A stretch of DNA of 64,000 nucleotides from Paenibacillus_D tarimensis_A (GCA_041281825.1 CP166298.1:2666001-2730000); one strand, 5' to 3'. Positions 33,299 through 42,161 are shown, counted from the first letter of the stretch. Numbers and translations: made by a program. The notes: a model not told the origin generated them from the letters alone.

Positions 33299-35029
33299 TT
33301 GATTAGTCAATTGTCTTGGAAGATCGGGGGACAACAAGGGGAGGGCGTAGAAAGTACGGACCGTATTTTCTCTACTGCACTGAACCGGCTTGGGTATTAT
33401 TTATACGGCTATCGTCATTTTTCTTCGCGGATTAAGGGCGGTCATACGAACAACAAAATTCGGATCAGCACGAAGCCTACACGGGCAATCTCCGACGATT
33501 TGGACATTCTGGTTGCGTTCGACCAGGAAAGCATCGATTTGAATGCACATGAGCTGCGCGGCGGTGTCGTTGTCGCGGATGCGAAATTCAATCCTACACT
33601 TCCCGAGAATGTCGATGCAAGATTGTTTCCGGTTCCGATTACAGCGATCGCGGAAGAGCTCGGAACTTCCCTCATGAAGAACATGGTTGCTTCAGGCGCA
33701 TCATGGGCACTGCTCGGATTGCCGCTCGAAGTTTTCAATAAAGCGGTTGAAGAAGAATTCGGCCGGAAAGGTCCGGCAATTGTAGAGAAAAACGTACAAG
33801 CCGTAAAGCGCGGCGCAGAATATGTACTTGAATTGGCGGGAGGTCCTCTTGAGCAGTTCCGGCTTGAGGAGGCCGACGGCAAACAGAAGCTGTTCGCGAT
33901 CGGCAACGAAGCGATCGGTCTCGGCTGTATTGCGGCCGGTTGCCGTCTGATGTCGGCTTACCCGATTACGCCGGCTTCGGAAATTATGGAATACCTGATT
34001 AAGCAGCTGCCGAAATTCGGCGGTACAGTCGTGCAAACGGAAGACGAAATTGCGGCGGTGACAATGGCGATCGGCGCTAACTATGCCGGCGTCCGCACGT
34101 TGACCGCATCTGCGGGCCCCGGCCTGTCCTTGATGATGGAAGCGATCGGTCTGGCGGGCATGACGGAAACTCCGCTCGTCATCGTAGATACGCAGCGCGG
34201 CGGTCCTTCGACCGGCTTGCCGACCAAACAGGAGCAATCCGATTTGAACGCAATGGTGTACGGGACGCACGGTGAAATACCGAAGGTGGTTATCGCTCCT
34301 GCGACAATTGAAGATTGCTTCTATGATACGATTGAAGCCTTTAACGTCGCCGAAGAATATCAAGTGCCGGTTATTCTAATGACGGACTTGCAGCTGTCTC
34401 TCGGTAAACAATCCTGCGAAACGCTTAATTATGATGAGATTCAGATTAATCGCGGCAAGCTCGTCAAAGACGTTCCTCCGCTGGAAGATAATAAATTGTT
34501 CAAGCGTTACGAATTTACGGAAGACGGAATTTCTCCGCGGGTGCTGCCCGGCGAAAAATACGGTTTGCATCATGTAACCGGCGTCGAGCACGATCAGGAA
34601 GGCCGCCCATCCGAAAATGCGGTCAACCGCCAAAAAATGATGGATAAACGTCTGGGCAAAATGAATACGTTAAAGATCCGTGACGCCATCCGAGTCGATG
34701 CGCCGCACGAAAGCCCTGACTTGCTTATTATCGGCATGGGTTCGACGGGCGGTACAATTGACGAAGCAAGACAACGTCTTGAAAAGGACGGCATGACGAC
34801 AAATCACATTACGATTCGTCAAATTCATCCGTTCCCGACCGATATGCTTCTTCCTTACCTGGAGAAGGCGAAGAAGGTGCTCGTGATTGAAAACAATGCG
34901 ACAGCCCAGCTCGCTTCGCAGATTAAAATGCACGCAGGCTTTGGCGAGAAAATCCGCAACCTGCTTAAATATGACGGGAATCCTTTCCTGCCTTCTGAAG
35001 TCTACAAAGCTTGTAAGGAGTTGAACTAA
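33299..35029 (+). CDS. korA: 2-oxoacid:ferredoxin oxidoreductase, alpha subunit (gamma-alpha fusion)
   Basis: 576-residue subunit. The N-terminal third is the gamma domain (GGQQGEGVESTDRIF; SSRIKGGHTNN). The rest is the alpha/PP domain (GCRLMSAYPITPASEIMEYL; TASAGPGLSLMMEAIGLAG) and a C-terminal transketolase-like domain. With KorB it oxidatively decarboxylates 2-oxoacids to acyl-CoA with ferredoxin as acceptor; 2-oxoglutarate is the usual substrate of this two-subunit type, but specificity cannot be read here. Start TTG 33299 with GAGGAG 8 bases upstream (GTG 33290 overlaps it). Confidence 0.92.
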   Translation: MISQLSWKIGGQQGEGVESTDRIFSTALNRLGYYLYGYRHFSSRIKGGHTNNKIRISTKPTRAISDDLDILVAFDQESIDLNAHELRGGVVVADAKFNPTLPENVDARLFPVPITAIAEELGTSLMKNMVASGASWALLGLPLEVFNKAVEEEFGRKGPAIVEKNVQAVKRGAEYVLELAGGPLEQFRLEEADGKQKLFAIGNEAIGLGCIAAGCRLMSAYPITPASEIMEYLIKQLPKFGGTVVQTEDEIAAVTMAIGANYAGVRTLTASAGPGLSLMMEAIGLAGMTETPLVIVDTQRGGPSTGLPTKQEQSDLNAMVYGTHGEIPKVVIAPATIEDCFYDTIEAFNVAEEYQVPVILMTDLQLSLGKQSCETLNYDEIQINRGKLVKDVPPLEDNKLFKRYEFTEDGISPRVLPGEKYGLHHVTGVEHDQEGRPSENAVNRQKMMDKRLGKMNTLKIRDAIRVDAPHESPDLLIIGMGSTGGTIDEARQRLEKDGMTTNHITIRQIHPFPTDMLLPYLEKAKKVLVIENNATAQLASQIKMHAGFGEKIRNLLKYDGNPFLPSEVYKACKELN

Positions 35030-35030
35030 G

Positions 35031-35897
35031 ATGGCTACATTTAAAGATTTTCGGAATAACGTCAAGCCTAACTGGTGCCCAGGTTGCGGAGACTTCTCCA
35101 TTCAAGCTGCAATTCAACGCGCGGCCGCCAATGTCGGCCTTGAGCCTGAAAACTTGGCTGTCATCTCCGGTATCGGCTGTTCCGGACGGATTTCAGGATA
35201 CATTAACGCATACGGTTTGCATGGTATTCACGGACGCGCGCTTCCGATTGCGCAAGGGGTAAAACTTGCGAACCGCGAATTGACCGTAATCGCTTCGGGC
35301 GGTGACGGCGACGGATTTGCCATCGGCATGGGGCATACCGTTCATGCGATCCGCCGGAACCTGGATATTACGTATATCGTTATGGACAATCAGATTTACG
35401 GTTTGACGAAAGGTCAAACTTCGCCGCGCAGTGCGGAAGGGTTCAAGACCAAATCGACGCCGGAAGGCTCGATCGAGTCTACGCTTTCCCCGCTGGAAAT
35501 CGCTTTGTCTGCCGGAGCGACTTTCATCGCGCAGTCGTTCTCAAGCGACCTGAAGCAATTGACGAGCCTTATCGAAGCAGGCCTGAATCATAAAGGCTTC
35601 TCGCTGATCAACGTATTCAGCCCGTGCGTAACGTTCAATAAGGTGAACACGTATGATTGGTTTAAGGAAAATATCGTTAATCTGGAGCAGTTCCCGGATT
35701 ACGATCCGTCCAACCGTGTTGCGGCAATGAACAAAATTATGGAAACAAACGGATTGCTGACCGGACTTATTTATCAAAATACGGAACGCAAACCGTACGA
35801 AGCCCTTGTTTCGGGATTTCGCCCCGAAGGATTGGCAAACCAGGACATCCAGATGTCCCGCGAAGATTTCGACAAATTGCTTAAAGAATTCGTATAA
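35031..35897 (+). CDS. korB: 2-oxoacid:ferredoxin oxidoreductase, beta subunit
   Basis: 288-residue thiamine-diphosphate-binding subunit. The TPP/Mg site is GDGDGFAIGMGH followed by NLDITYIVMDNQIYGLTKGQ. The N-terminal CPGC (WCPGCGDFS) and further Cys residues probably ligate an iron-sulfur cluster. It starts 1 base after the korA stop with TAAGGAG upstream, so a coupled pair. Confidence 0.94.
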   Translation: MATFKDFRNNVKPNWCPGCGDFSIQAAIQRAAANVGLEPENLAVISGIGCSGRISGYINAYGLHGIHGRALPIAQGVKLANRELTVIASGGDGDGFAIGMGHTVHAIRRNLDITYIVMDNQIYGLTKGQTSPRSAEGFKTKSTPEGSIESTLSPLEIALSAGATFIAQSFSSDLKQLTSLIEAGLNHKGFSLINVFSPCVTFNKVNTYDWFKENIVNLEQFPDYDPSNRVAAMNKIMETNGLLTGLIYQNTERKPYEALVSGFRPEGLANQDIQMSREDFDKLLKEFV

Positions 35898-35932
35898 AGC
35901 TCATTATTTCTCTCCATATTACTGTCCAAACG

Positions 35933-35966
35933 GGCATACGGCATCTGATGCCGTATGCCTTTTAGC
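35933..35966 (+). terminator. Intrinsic terminator after korB
   Basis: Perfect 12-bp GGCATACGGCAT / ATGCCGTATGCC stem with loop CTG, followed by TTTTAGCTT. Confidence 0.8.
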
Positions 35967-35998
35967 TTAATTCCTTATTTCGGAAAGGATTGAACCGA

Positions 35999-36568
35999 AT
36001 GAAATCTGTACCTGTAGGCGTTTCCGCTCGTCATATCCATTTGTCGCAAGATCATGTTGAGATGCTCTTTGGGCAGGGTTATCAATTGACGGAGTTTAAA
36101 CCGCTGTCGCAGCCGGGACAATACGCCGCCAATGAAACGGTTGCGTTAACCGGTCCGAGAGGCAGCTTCGGCAAAGTGCGGATACTGGGGCCAATTCGCA
36201 AACGTACACAACTTGAAGTATCGAGAACCGATGCGGTTGCACTGGGCATTGATCCTCCGGTGCGCGAATCCGGAGACATAGCAGGCTCTCCAGGCATTAT
36301 TATTCAAGGTCCGGCCGGAGAAGTGACGCTGGAGGAAGGTGTCATCGTGGCTGCCCGTCATATCCATTTCCATACATCCGATGCGGAGCATTGGGGTATT
36401 AAGGACAAGCAAAGGTTAAAAGTGCGGCTTGAAGGAGAACGGGGGCTTGTCTTGGAGAATGTCATTGCGCGCGTTTCCGACCAGTATGCGCTCGATATGC
36501 ATATCGATACGGATGAAGCCAATGCCGCAGGGGCAAAAACAGGGGATATTGCCTGGATTATCGAGTAG
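35999..36568 (+). CDS. pduL: Phosphate propanoyltransferase (PduL-type phosphotransacylase)
   Basis: 189-residue enzyme that interconverts short acyl-CoA and acyl phosphate. The duplicated zinc-binding histidine motifs are clear: VSARHIHLS near the N-terminus and VAARHIHFH near residue 121. It has no microcompartment-targeting extension, and no microcompartment genes are nearby, so it is probably a cytosolic housekeeping form. Start ATG 35999 with GAAAGGA upstream; the in-frame TTG at 35990 is less likely. Confidence 0.92.
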   Translation: MKSVPVGVSARHIHLSQDHVEMLFGQGYQLTEFKPLSQPGQYAANETVALTGPRGSFGKVRILGPIRKRTQLEVSRTDAVALGIDPPVRESGDIAGSPGIIIQGPAGEVTLEEGVIVAARHIHFHTSDAEHWGIKDKQRLKVRLEGERGLVLENVIARVSDQYALDMHIDTDEANAAGAKTGDIAWIIE

Positions 36569-36639
36569 GTCAAGCGGTAGCACCTCTGGTCAAAACATGA
36601 TATAATTTATAGGATATGACTAGAGGGAAGTGATAACAG

Positions 36640-38196
36640 GTGACGAAAGAAGCGAAAGATTTCAGCAAATATTTCGATTTTTCCGGGGCCAAAATCATTT
36701 CCGAGGACGAGCACGGCAAGAAAATCCGGATCGGCGGTCGGGACGTTCATATCGTCTCCGAGCCGAATTACCGTCAGGAGAAGCAGCGCGGCAAGGAAGA
36801 AGTCCAAGTGCTGTATGACAATGCGGTGCCGGAAGAGCTGCGCACCCTCGGTGCCGGGAAATATTATTTAATTTATACATTCGGCTGCCAGATGAACGAA
36901 CATGATACGGAAGTAATGAAAGGCATGTTCGAACAAATGGGCTTCCAGCCGACAGAGGACCGCAAGCAAGCCGATGTCATTCTGCTTAACACCTGTGCGA
37001 TTCGCGAGAACGCGGAAGACAAAGTGTTTGGCGAGCTCGGCCATCTGAAGACGCTGAAGACCGAGAAGCCGGAGCTGCTGCTCGGGGTTTGCGGCTGTAT
37101 GTCGCAAGAGGAATCGGTTGTGAACCGTATTTTGAACAAGCATGCGTTTGTCGATATCATTTTCGGGACGCATAATATTCATCGGCTTCCGCAGCTGCTT
37201 AACGATGCGCTGTTCAGTAAAGAAATGGTTGTCGAGGTATGGTCCAAAGAGGGCGATATCATTGAAAACCTGCCGAAGAAACGCGAAGGCATGCGTGCTT
37301 GGGTGAATATTATGTACGGCTGCGATAAGTTCTGTACGTACTGCATCGTTCCGTATACCCGCGGCAAGGAACGCAGCCGCAGGCCGGAGGATGTTATTGC
37401 CGAAGTGAGGGAATTGGCGAGACAGGGGTTCAAAGAGATTACTTTGCTCGGACAGAATGTCAACGCATATGGGAAAGATTTAACGGATATTCATTACCGG
37501 TTCGGCGATTTGATGGACGATATTTCGAAGATCGACATTCCGCGCATCCGCTTTACGACCTCGCATCCGCGCGATTTCGACGATCATTTGATCGAGGTTC
37601 TTTCCAGGAAGGGAAATCTGGTGGAACATATTCATCTGCCTGTCCAGTCTGGGAGTACGGAAATTTTGAAACGGATGAGCCGTAAATACAGCAGAGATAC
37701 CTATTTGGAGCTCGTTCGCAAAATTAAAACCGCGATCCCGGATGTCGTGCTGACGACCGATATTATTGTCGGGTTTCCAGGCGAGACGGAAGAGCAGTTC
37801 GAAGATACGATGTCGCTTGTACGCGAGGTCGGTTTCGATTCCGCATTCACCTTCATTTATTCGCCAAGAGCGGGAACGCCGGCCGCCGAGATGGAAGACA
37901 ATGTACCTGCGGAAGTGAAGAAGGCGCGTTTGCAGCGGCTTAACGATCTGATGACCGAGCTTGCGCGTGAAAGCAATGAAAGGCTGAAGGACCAGATCGT
38001 TGAAGTATTGGTTGAAGGGGAAAGCAAGAACAACGCCAATGTGCTGTCCGGCCGGACTCGGACCAATAAGCTCGTTCATTTCGAAGGCTCCAAATCGCTG
38101 ATCGGAAAGTTCGTACAGGTTAAAGTAACGATACCGCAAACGTGGTATATCAAGGCGGAGCTAATCACTCAGGATACCGCAGAAGCGGTATCGTAA
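36640..38196 (+). CDS. miaB: tRNA-2-methylthio-N6-dimethylallyladenosine synthase MiaB
   Basis: 518-residue radical-SAM methylthiotransferase that adds the methylthio group to i6A37 of tRNAs reading UNN codons. It has a 60-70 residue charged N-terminal extension, the auxiliary-cluster Cys residues (YTFGCQMNEHD, LNTCAIRENAEDKVFG, GVCGCMSQEE), the radical-SAM cluster CDKFCTYC (about 228-235) and a C-terminal TRAM domain. Start GTG 36640 (MTKEAKDFSKYF). It precedes ricA, as in B. subtilis. Confidence 0.95.
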   Translation: MTKEAKDFSKYFDFSGAKIISEDEHGKKIRIGGRDVHIVSEPNYRQEKQRGKEEVQVLYDNAVPEELRTLGAGKYYLIYTFGCQMNEHDTEVMKGMFEQMGFQPTEDRKQADVILLNTCAIRENAEDKVFGELGHLKTLKTEKPELLLGVCGCMSQEESVVNRILNKHAFVDIIFGTHNIHRLPQLLNDALFSKEMVVEVWSKEGDIIENLPKKREGMRAWVNIMYGCDKFCTYCIVPYTRGKERSRRPEDVIAEVRELARQGFKEITLLGQNVNAYGKDLTDIHYRFGDLMDDISKIDIPRIRFTTSHPRDFDDHLIEVLSRKGNLVEHIHLPVQSGSTEILKRMSRKYSRDTYLELVRKIKTAIPDVVLTTDIIVGFPGETEEQFEDTMSLVREVGFDSAFTFIYSPRAGTPAAEMEDNVPAEVKKARLQRLNDLMTELARESNERLKDQIVEVLVEGESKNNANVLSGRTRTNKLVHFEGSKSLIGKFVQVKVTIPQTWYIKAELITQDTAEAVS

Positions 38197-38218
38197 CGGA
38201 GGCAGAGGAGAGTTGGGG

Positions 38219-38722
38219 ATGTTAAATCAGGAAGCAGCTCAAGCCCGCCGTGAACACGATCATCAACATGAAGATGATCATGAACACGGGCATCAATGCG
38301 GGATACCCACTTTTGATACACGGGATTTGATCGTTCGCGAAGATATTATGGCCAAGGCGAAGGAATTGGCCGAGATGATCTTCACTTCGGAAGAGGTACA
38401 GCATTTCCGTCGGGCGGAGAAGCAAATCCAGGGGAATGAAAGAATTCAGTCGCTCATCAGCCAAATGAAGAAAAAGCAGAAAGAAATTGTCGCATTCGAA
38501 TCGTTTGCCAATCCGAAAATGGTAGCGAAAATCGAAGCGGAGATTGAAGCGCTGCAAGATGAACTCGACGGAATACCGATCATATCCGAATTTCAGCAAA
38601 GCCAGTCAGATATCAACTATTTACTGCAGCTGGTAATCTCGGTGGTCCGCGACACGGTTGCGGAGAAGATCACAGTCGAATCATCGTCGGTCGGCGATGA
38701 TTCCGGAGACTGTATGGAATAA
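38219..38722 (+). CDS. ricA: RicA/YmcA, YlbF-family RNase Y cofactor, with a His-rich N-terminal extension
   Basis: 167 residues. The YlbF/YmcA helical domain begins near residue 38 (DLIVREDIMAKAKELAEMI). In B. subtilis RicA, RicF and RicT form an iron-sulfur-containing complex that directs RNase Y and affects sporulation, competence and biofilm. Residues 12-27 form a His/Asp/Glu-rich stretch (EHDHQHEDDHEHGHQC) with six His and Cys27, which I do not recall in B. subtilis RicA. A C-terminal Cys165 (GDCME) may be a cluster ligand. Start ATG 38219 with GAGGAGAG upstream. Confidence 0.88.
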   Translation: MLNQEAAQARREHDHQHEDDHEHGHQCGIPTFDTRDLIVREDIMAKAKELAEMIFTSEEVQHFRRAEKQIQGNERIQSLISQMKKKQKEIVAFESFANPKMVAKIEAEIEALQDELDGIPIISEFQQSQSDINYLLQLVISVVRDTVAEKITVESSSVGDDSGDCME

Positions 38723-38726
38723 CAAG

Positions 38727-38758
38727 AAAAGCGTGTCTCCTTGAAGACACGCTTTTTA
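38727..38758. terminator. Bidirectional intrinsic terminator between ricA and bioY
   Basis: AAAAGCGTGTCT / AGACACGCTTTT, perfect 12-bp stem with a 6-base loop; U-rich on the right for the plus strand and on the left for the minus strand. It serves the converging ricA and bioY transcripts. Confidence 0.85.
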
Positions 38759-38778
38759 TTATGGTACCGGGCCTCGTA

Positions 38779-39363
38779 TTACATCGAAGCGGTTGAATCC
38801 TCTTTTGTAAATTTCGGAATGTACGCTTGCAGTGCAATGACGACGCCCGCGGCGACAAGCGCTTTTATCGTATCCCCTGGAAGGAACGGCGTCATGCCGA
38901 GGGCAATTGCCTTCTCCATAGAATAGTTACCGACGTGAGCAAGCCATGGTACGCCGGTGATATAAGAAATTAACGATCCGAAAACGAGGAATACAACGAA
39001 AAGCGATACGAACAGAACTGCAGGCTTCCGCGCGATGGAAGAGCGAAGGAGCTTGGCCGAGAAATAACCGACGGTCAGACCGCAGACCGGAAACATCCAG
39101 ATAAAGCCTCCGGTCGCTCCGAGAATTTTGGCCAATCCGCCTTCTCCGCCTAAAAGTGGCAATCCGGCCGCGGTAAGCAGGCAGACCGACAGGATACTTA
39201 GAAAGCCGTAACGGGCGCCCAGAAAAGCGCCGGCCAACATAATCGCGAAATTTTGCATAGTAATGGGAATTGGACCGAGCGGAAATCGGATTGCGCTCAT
39301 GACAATAAATAATGCTGCAAACAATGCGGTATAAACAATGCTTCGAATCGGATTGCTGGACAT
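38779..39363 (-). CDS. bioY: Biotin ECF transporter substrate-binding protein BioY
   Basis: 194-residue membrane S-component with about six hydrophobic segments and the BioY signatures RFPLGPIPITMQNFAIMLAG, LLTAAGLPLLGG and GMTPFLPGD. It captures biotin and needs an ECF energising module. Start ATG at 39363 (MSSNPIRSIVY) with AAAGGAG 10 bases upstream on the minus strand; TTG 39366 is possible. It is divergent from two ECF genes, across a BirA-like operator. Confidence 0.94.
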   Translation of the reverse strand: MSSNPIRSIVYTALFAALFIVMSAIRFPLGPIPITMQNFAIMLAGAFLGARYGFLSILSVCLLTAAGLPLLGGEGGLAKILGATGGFIWMFPVCGLTVGYFSAKLLRSSIARKPAVLFVSLFVVFLVFGSLISYITGVPWLAHVGNYSMEKAIALGMTPFLPGDTIKALVAAGVVIALQAYIPKFTKEDSTASM

Positions 39364-39386
39364 CAATACACTTCTCCTTTATTCTT

Positions 39387-39419
39387 TTGTTAACTGAAAA
39401 TATATCGCAAGGTTAACAA
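39387..39419. promoter_or_regulatory. BirA-like operator between bioY and the ECF genes
   Basis: Perfect 8-base inverted arms TTGTTAAC (39387-39394) and GTTAACAA (39412-39419) around a 17-base AT-rich spacer. The arms equal those of Gram-positive BirA (biotin repressor) sites, and on the minus strand the spacer includes a TATATT that could be the bioY -10. The spacer is slightly longer than I recall for B. subtilis (about 15). Confidence 0.7.
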
Positions 39420-39470
39420 TGCGAATTTTAACACAGGATGAGCCGTTAGGGAATAGGTTGGTGAAAATTT

Positions 39471-40310
39471 TTGTTAAACAAGGACGAGTTCGTTATGGAG
39501 GATGTCTCGGTAATTACGTCCGATCCTTTAAGCTGTATAGAGCATACGGTTTTGAATTCCATCTCGCTGCGCTTATCGCCCGGGGAATGGGTGCAGATCG
39601 CGGGAGCAAACGGCAGCGGCAAGAGCACGCTAGTCAAGCTGTTGACCGGCCAACTCGGAATGACTTACCGGGTAGAGGGCAAGGTGACACGCGGGTTTGC
39701 AGGCCGTCATCCGGTCCCTTATGTAATGCAGCATCCGGAAGCCTCAATGATCGGCATGACGCCGTGGGAGGATGTGCTTATCGGATTGGAACAGCAGGAT
39801 ATTCCAGAGGAGCGGATCATGTCCGGAGTTGAACGCGCATTATTACAAACCGGGCTGAGTGAGATTAAACAACGGCCTGTGGATCGGCTCTCCGGCGGAC
39901 AGAGGCAATTAACGGCGATAGCCGGCTGTCTTGCCTCAGAAGCCCCGCTGCTCGTTTTGGACGAGGCAACTTCAATGCTCGACGCGGAATCAAGGAGAAA
40001 GGTTTTAACGGCTGTACGCAAGCTGAATCGTGAAGGTACAACGGTGGTCTGGGTTACGCACCGGATGGAGGAATGGGAGCCGGGAGACCGGGTAATTGCG
40101 CTCGAAAGAGGCCGTCTGATTTACGACGGTGACACAGACGGCTTTTTTACCGGCGGCACAGGAGGCGGAGCCTCGGTCTGCGAACGTCTCGGCTGGGAAC
40201 CCCCTTATACGGTACAAACGGCGCAAGAGTTAATTCAATTAGGCTATACAGTTCAACCGCTGCCCTTAACAGCCGAAGCGTTGAAGGAGGCGGTGGCGGT
40301 GTGGAAATAA
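39471..40310 (+). CDS. ECF transporter ATPase (EcfA-type), probable biotin uptake
   Basis: 279-residue ABC ATPase. Walker A GANGSGKST, Q-loop MQHPEAS, signature LSGGQRQ, Walker B LLVLDEAT and the switch His in VTHR are present. It is divergent from bioY and overlaps the next ECF gene by 10 bases, so it likely forms the ATPase pair with the fused ATPase downstream. Start TTG 39471 keeps the first beta strand (DEFVMEDVSVI) but has a weak ribosome site; ATG 39495 with AAGGA upstream is the alternative. Confidence 0.85.
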   Translation: MLNKDEFVMEDVSVITSDPLSCIEHTVLNSISLRLSPGEWVQIAGANGSGKSTLVKLLTGQLGMTYRVEGKVTRGFAGRHPVPYVMQHPEASMIGMTPWEDVLIGLEQQDIPEERIMSGVERALLQTGLSEIKQRPVDRLSGGQRQLTAIAGCLASEAPLLVLDEATSMLDAESRRKVLTAVRKLNREGTTVVWVTHRMEEWEPGDRVIALERGRLIYDGDTDGFFTGGTGGGASVCERLGWEPPYTVQTAQELIQLGYTVQPLPLTAEALKEAVAVWK

Positions 40311-41998
40311 ATAAAGGCTGGCATCTAGAAGGGGTGGCCGTTGCATCGGACGGGAGGACCCCGGTCCCGGTTCTTTCGCTTGAGCAATTGCGCCTGAAAC
40401 CGGATAAACTGACGCTGATTATAGGACGTAATGGAGCGGGAAAAACAACGCTGCTGGAAACGATAGCGGGATTGCGCTTGCCCAAGGAAGGGCAAATCTC
40501 ATTGGACGGCCAGCCGCTTTGGCAATCCGGCAAGCTGAACCGCAATGTGCTGCTGCAGTTTGGTATCTCGCTGCAGCACAGCGAGTCGCAATGGTTCGCC
40601 AAGACGGTAAGGGAGGAGCTGCGTTATTCGCTTAAACCTTTTACAATGTCGGAAGATTCGAGGGAGGCAGCGATAGCAGCTGCATTGCAGGAAGCAGGGC
40701 TGTCTCCCGATGCGCTTGAGCGGGATCCTTGGACGCTTAGCGGCGGAGAACAGCGGCGGCTGGCATGGGCATGCCTGCTCGCTGCACAGCCCCGGTGGCT
40801 GCTGCTGGACGAACCGACGGCAGGGCTGGACGCCGAGGGCATTCGTATGCTGCGAGCCCGGCTTACATCCCATTGCAAGGATGGACGAGGCGCGATCATT
40901 GTGACGCACGACGTCTCCGCGCTGGCAGATATCGCCGATGAGATTGTAGAGATCGCAGATGGAAGGATCGTTTCGGAATTTAGTGCCGATCAATGGTTAT
41001 CGGGACGGGAGGATGAGGTTTCGTCCGCTCAATCGGTTCGGCTAGGAAGCGATGCAGTCGCGACGGCCGCAGCCCTCCGTTCAGCAGGCTTTGAAATGCC
41101 GGACGGATTGATTACACCGGATCAGCTTGCAGCAGTAATAGCTGCGCAGTTAAAGCCCGCTACCGGATCAGGTAATTATAGTCCCAGTCTGTTGGAGATC
41201 AAAGCAGATCTTAATTATTCCGAAGCCGTATCGTTGACCGAACCTGAATTCCCTGAGCATCGATGGGCGGCACTCGACCCACGGGCGCTGTGGGCGGCGT
41301 ATTTGTTTATTGCGGCAGCGATCATGATGCAAGGGCATCCGCTGGGCATACTGGCCGGCTGCTTGTTCACTGGTGCTGTCTTATCCGGAATGGTGCGGTT
41401 TGTTAGACCGTGGTTGGGCGCGGTCCGAATGTATGCTATTTTTGTCGCCTTATTTGTCATCGTTTCGGGAATTAATTTTTCACCATTAGCCTTGCAATTG
41501 CAAACGATGAAGGAAACAGCGTTATATTTCAGCAAAATCTTTCTTGTCATGCTGCTCGGATTGCCGCTGATTTCCTTTGTTTCTCCCCTGAGGCTGCAGC
41601 GGGCTATTGAACAGGGGCTGGGCCGTTTGACAAAATACCGTTTTCCGGTCAGCGAAATCGCTTTGACCGTCGCTTTAATCTTTCGATTTATCCCTTTGCT
41701 GACGTCGGAATGGGCACGATTTTCACGTATTGTTCATGCGAGAGGCAAAGCGGTAACGGTTCCCGGTTCCGTACCGCTGCGCGATCTCCATCGCGTCCTC
41801 ATTCCATTTCTTATCTCGATGCTGCGGTTGGCGGATCAGATGTCGACAGCGTTGGAAGTAAGAGGGTTCGGTAGAAGAACCGGTGCCCCCAAGCTTGCGT
41901 ACAAGCTCCGCTTTTCAAGATCGGACACGCGGTTTGTTGTGTATGCCGGTTTGATCTGGCTTCTGTTTGCTTTCTTAAATCGCATATTGCAAGCGTAA
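40301..41998 (+). CDS. Fused ECF ATPase-transmembrane protein (EcfA-EcfT)
   Basis: 565 residues. Residues 1-225 form a complete ABC ATPase (Walker A GRNGAGKTT at about 42-50, signature LSGGEQRR, Walker B WLLLDEPT, switch VTHD). After a linker (about 225-320), residues 325-560 are an EcfT/CbiQ-type permease with hydrophobic segments and the two coupling motifs, ARG (VHARGKA) and a variant VRG (ALEVRGFGRR). The two halves are normally separate genes. Start GTG 40301 with AAGGAGG 10 bases upstream. Biotin specificity is inferred from the bioY neighbour. Confidence 0.88.
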   Translation: MEINKGWHLEGVAVASDGRTPVPVLSLEQLRLKPDKLTLIIGRNGAGKTTLLETIAGLRLPKEGQISLDGQPLWQSGKLNRNVLLQFGISLQHSESQWFAKTVREELRYSLKPFTMSEDSREAAIAAALQEAGLSPDALERDPWTLSGGEQRRLAWACLLAAQPRWLLLDEPTAGLDAEGIRMLRARLTSHCKDGRGAIIVTHDVSALADIADEIVEIADGRIVSEFSADQWLSGREDEVSSAQSVRLGSDAVATAAALRSAGFEMPDGLITPDQLAAVIAAQLKPATGSGNYSPSLLEIKADLNYSEAVSLTEPEFPEHRWAALDPRALWAAYLFIAAAIMMQGHPLGILAGCLFTGAVLSGMVRFVRPWLGAVRMYAIFVALFVIVSGINFSPLALQLQTMKETALYFSKIFLVMLLGLPLISFVSPLRLQRAIEQGLGRLTKYRFPVSEIALTVALIFRFIPLLTSEWARFSRIVHARGKAVTVPGSVPLRDLHRVLIPFLISMLRLADQMSTALEVRGFGRRTGAPKLAYKLRFSRSDTRFVVYAGLIWLLFAFLNRILQA

Positions 41999-42091
41999 AC
42001 GGCTATCGCCGTCTTCCGGCGAGACACCAAACGTTTCGCGATGAAAGACAAGCTTGTGTAAGGATGAAATTTATACTTTCTTATCTTTTAA

Positions 42092-42139
42092 AAGGGGCTG
42101 TCAGCTCTTCCGGCATACGGGAAGAGCTGACAGCCCCTT
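42092..42139. terminator. Long hairpin between convergent genes
   Basis: Perfect 20-bp inverted repeat (42092-42111 with 42120-42139, beginning AAGGGGCTGTCAG) and an 8-base loop. On the minus strand the hairpin is followed by TTTTAAAAG, so it can terminate the MFS transcript; the plus-strand T-run is poor. Confidence 0.7.
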
Positions 42140-42161
42140 GGTTTAACAGCAATTAATGCCA

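Noticed and set aside
33701..34363. 220-codon minus-strand frame opposite korA
   Set aside because: Shadow of korA, Arg- and His-rich as expected for an antisense frame.
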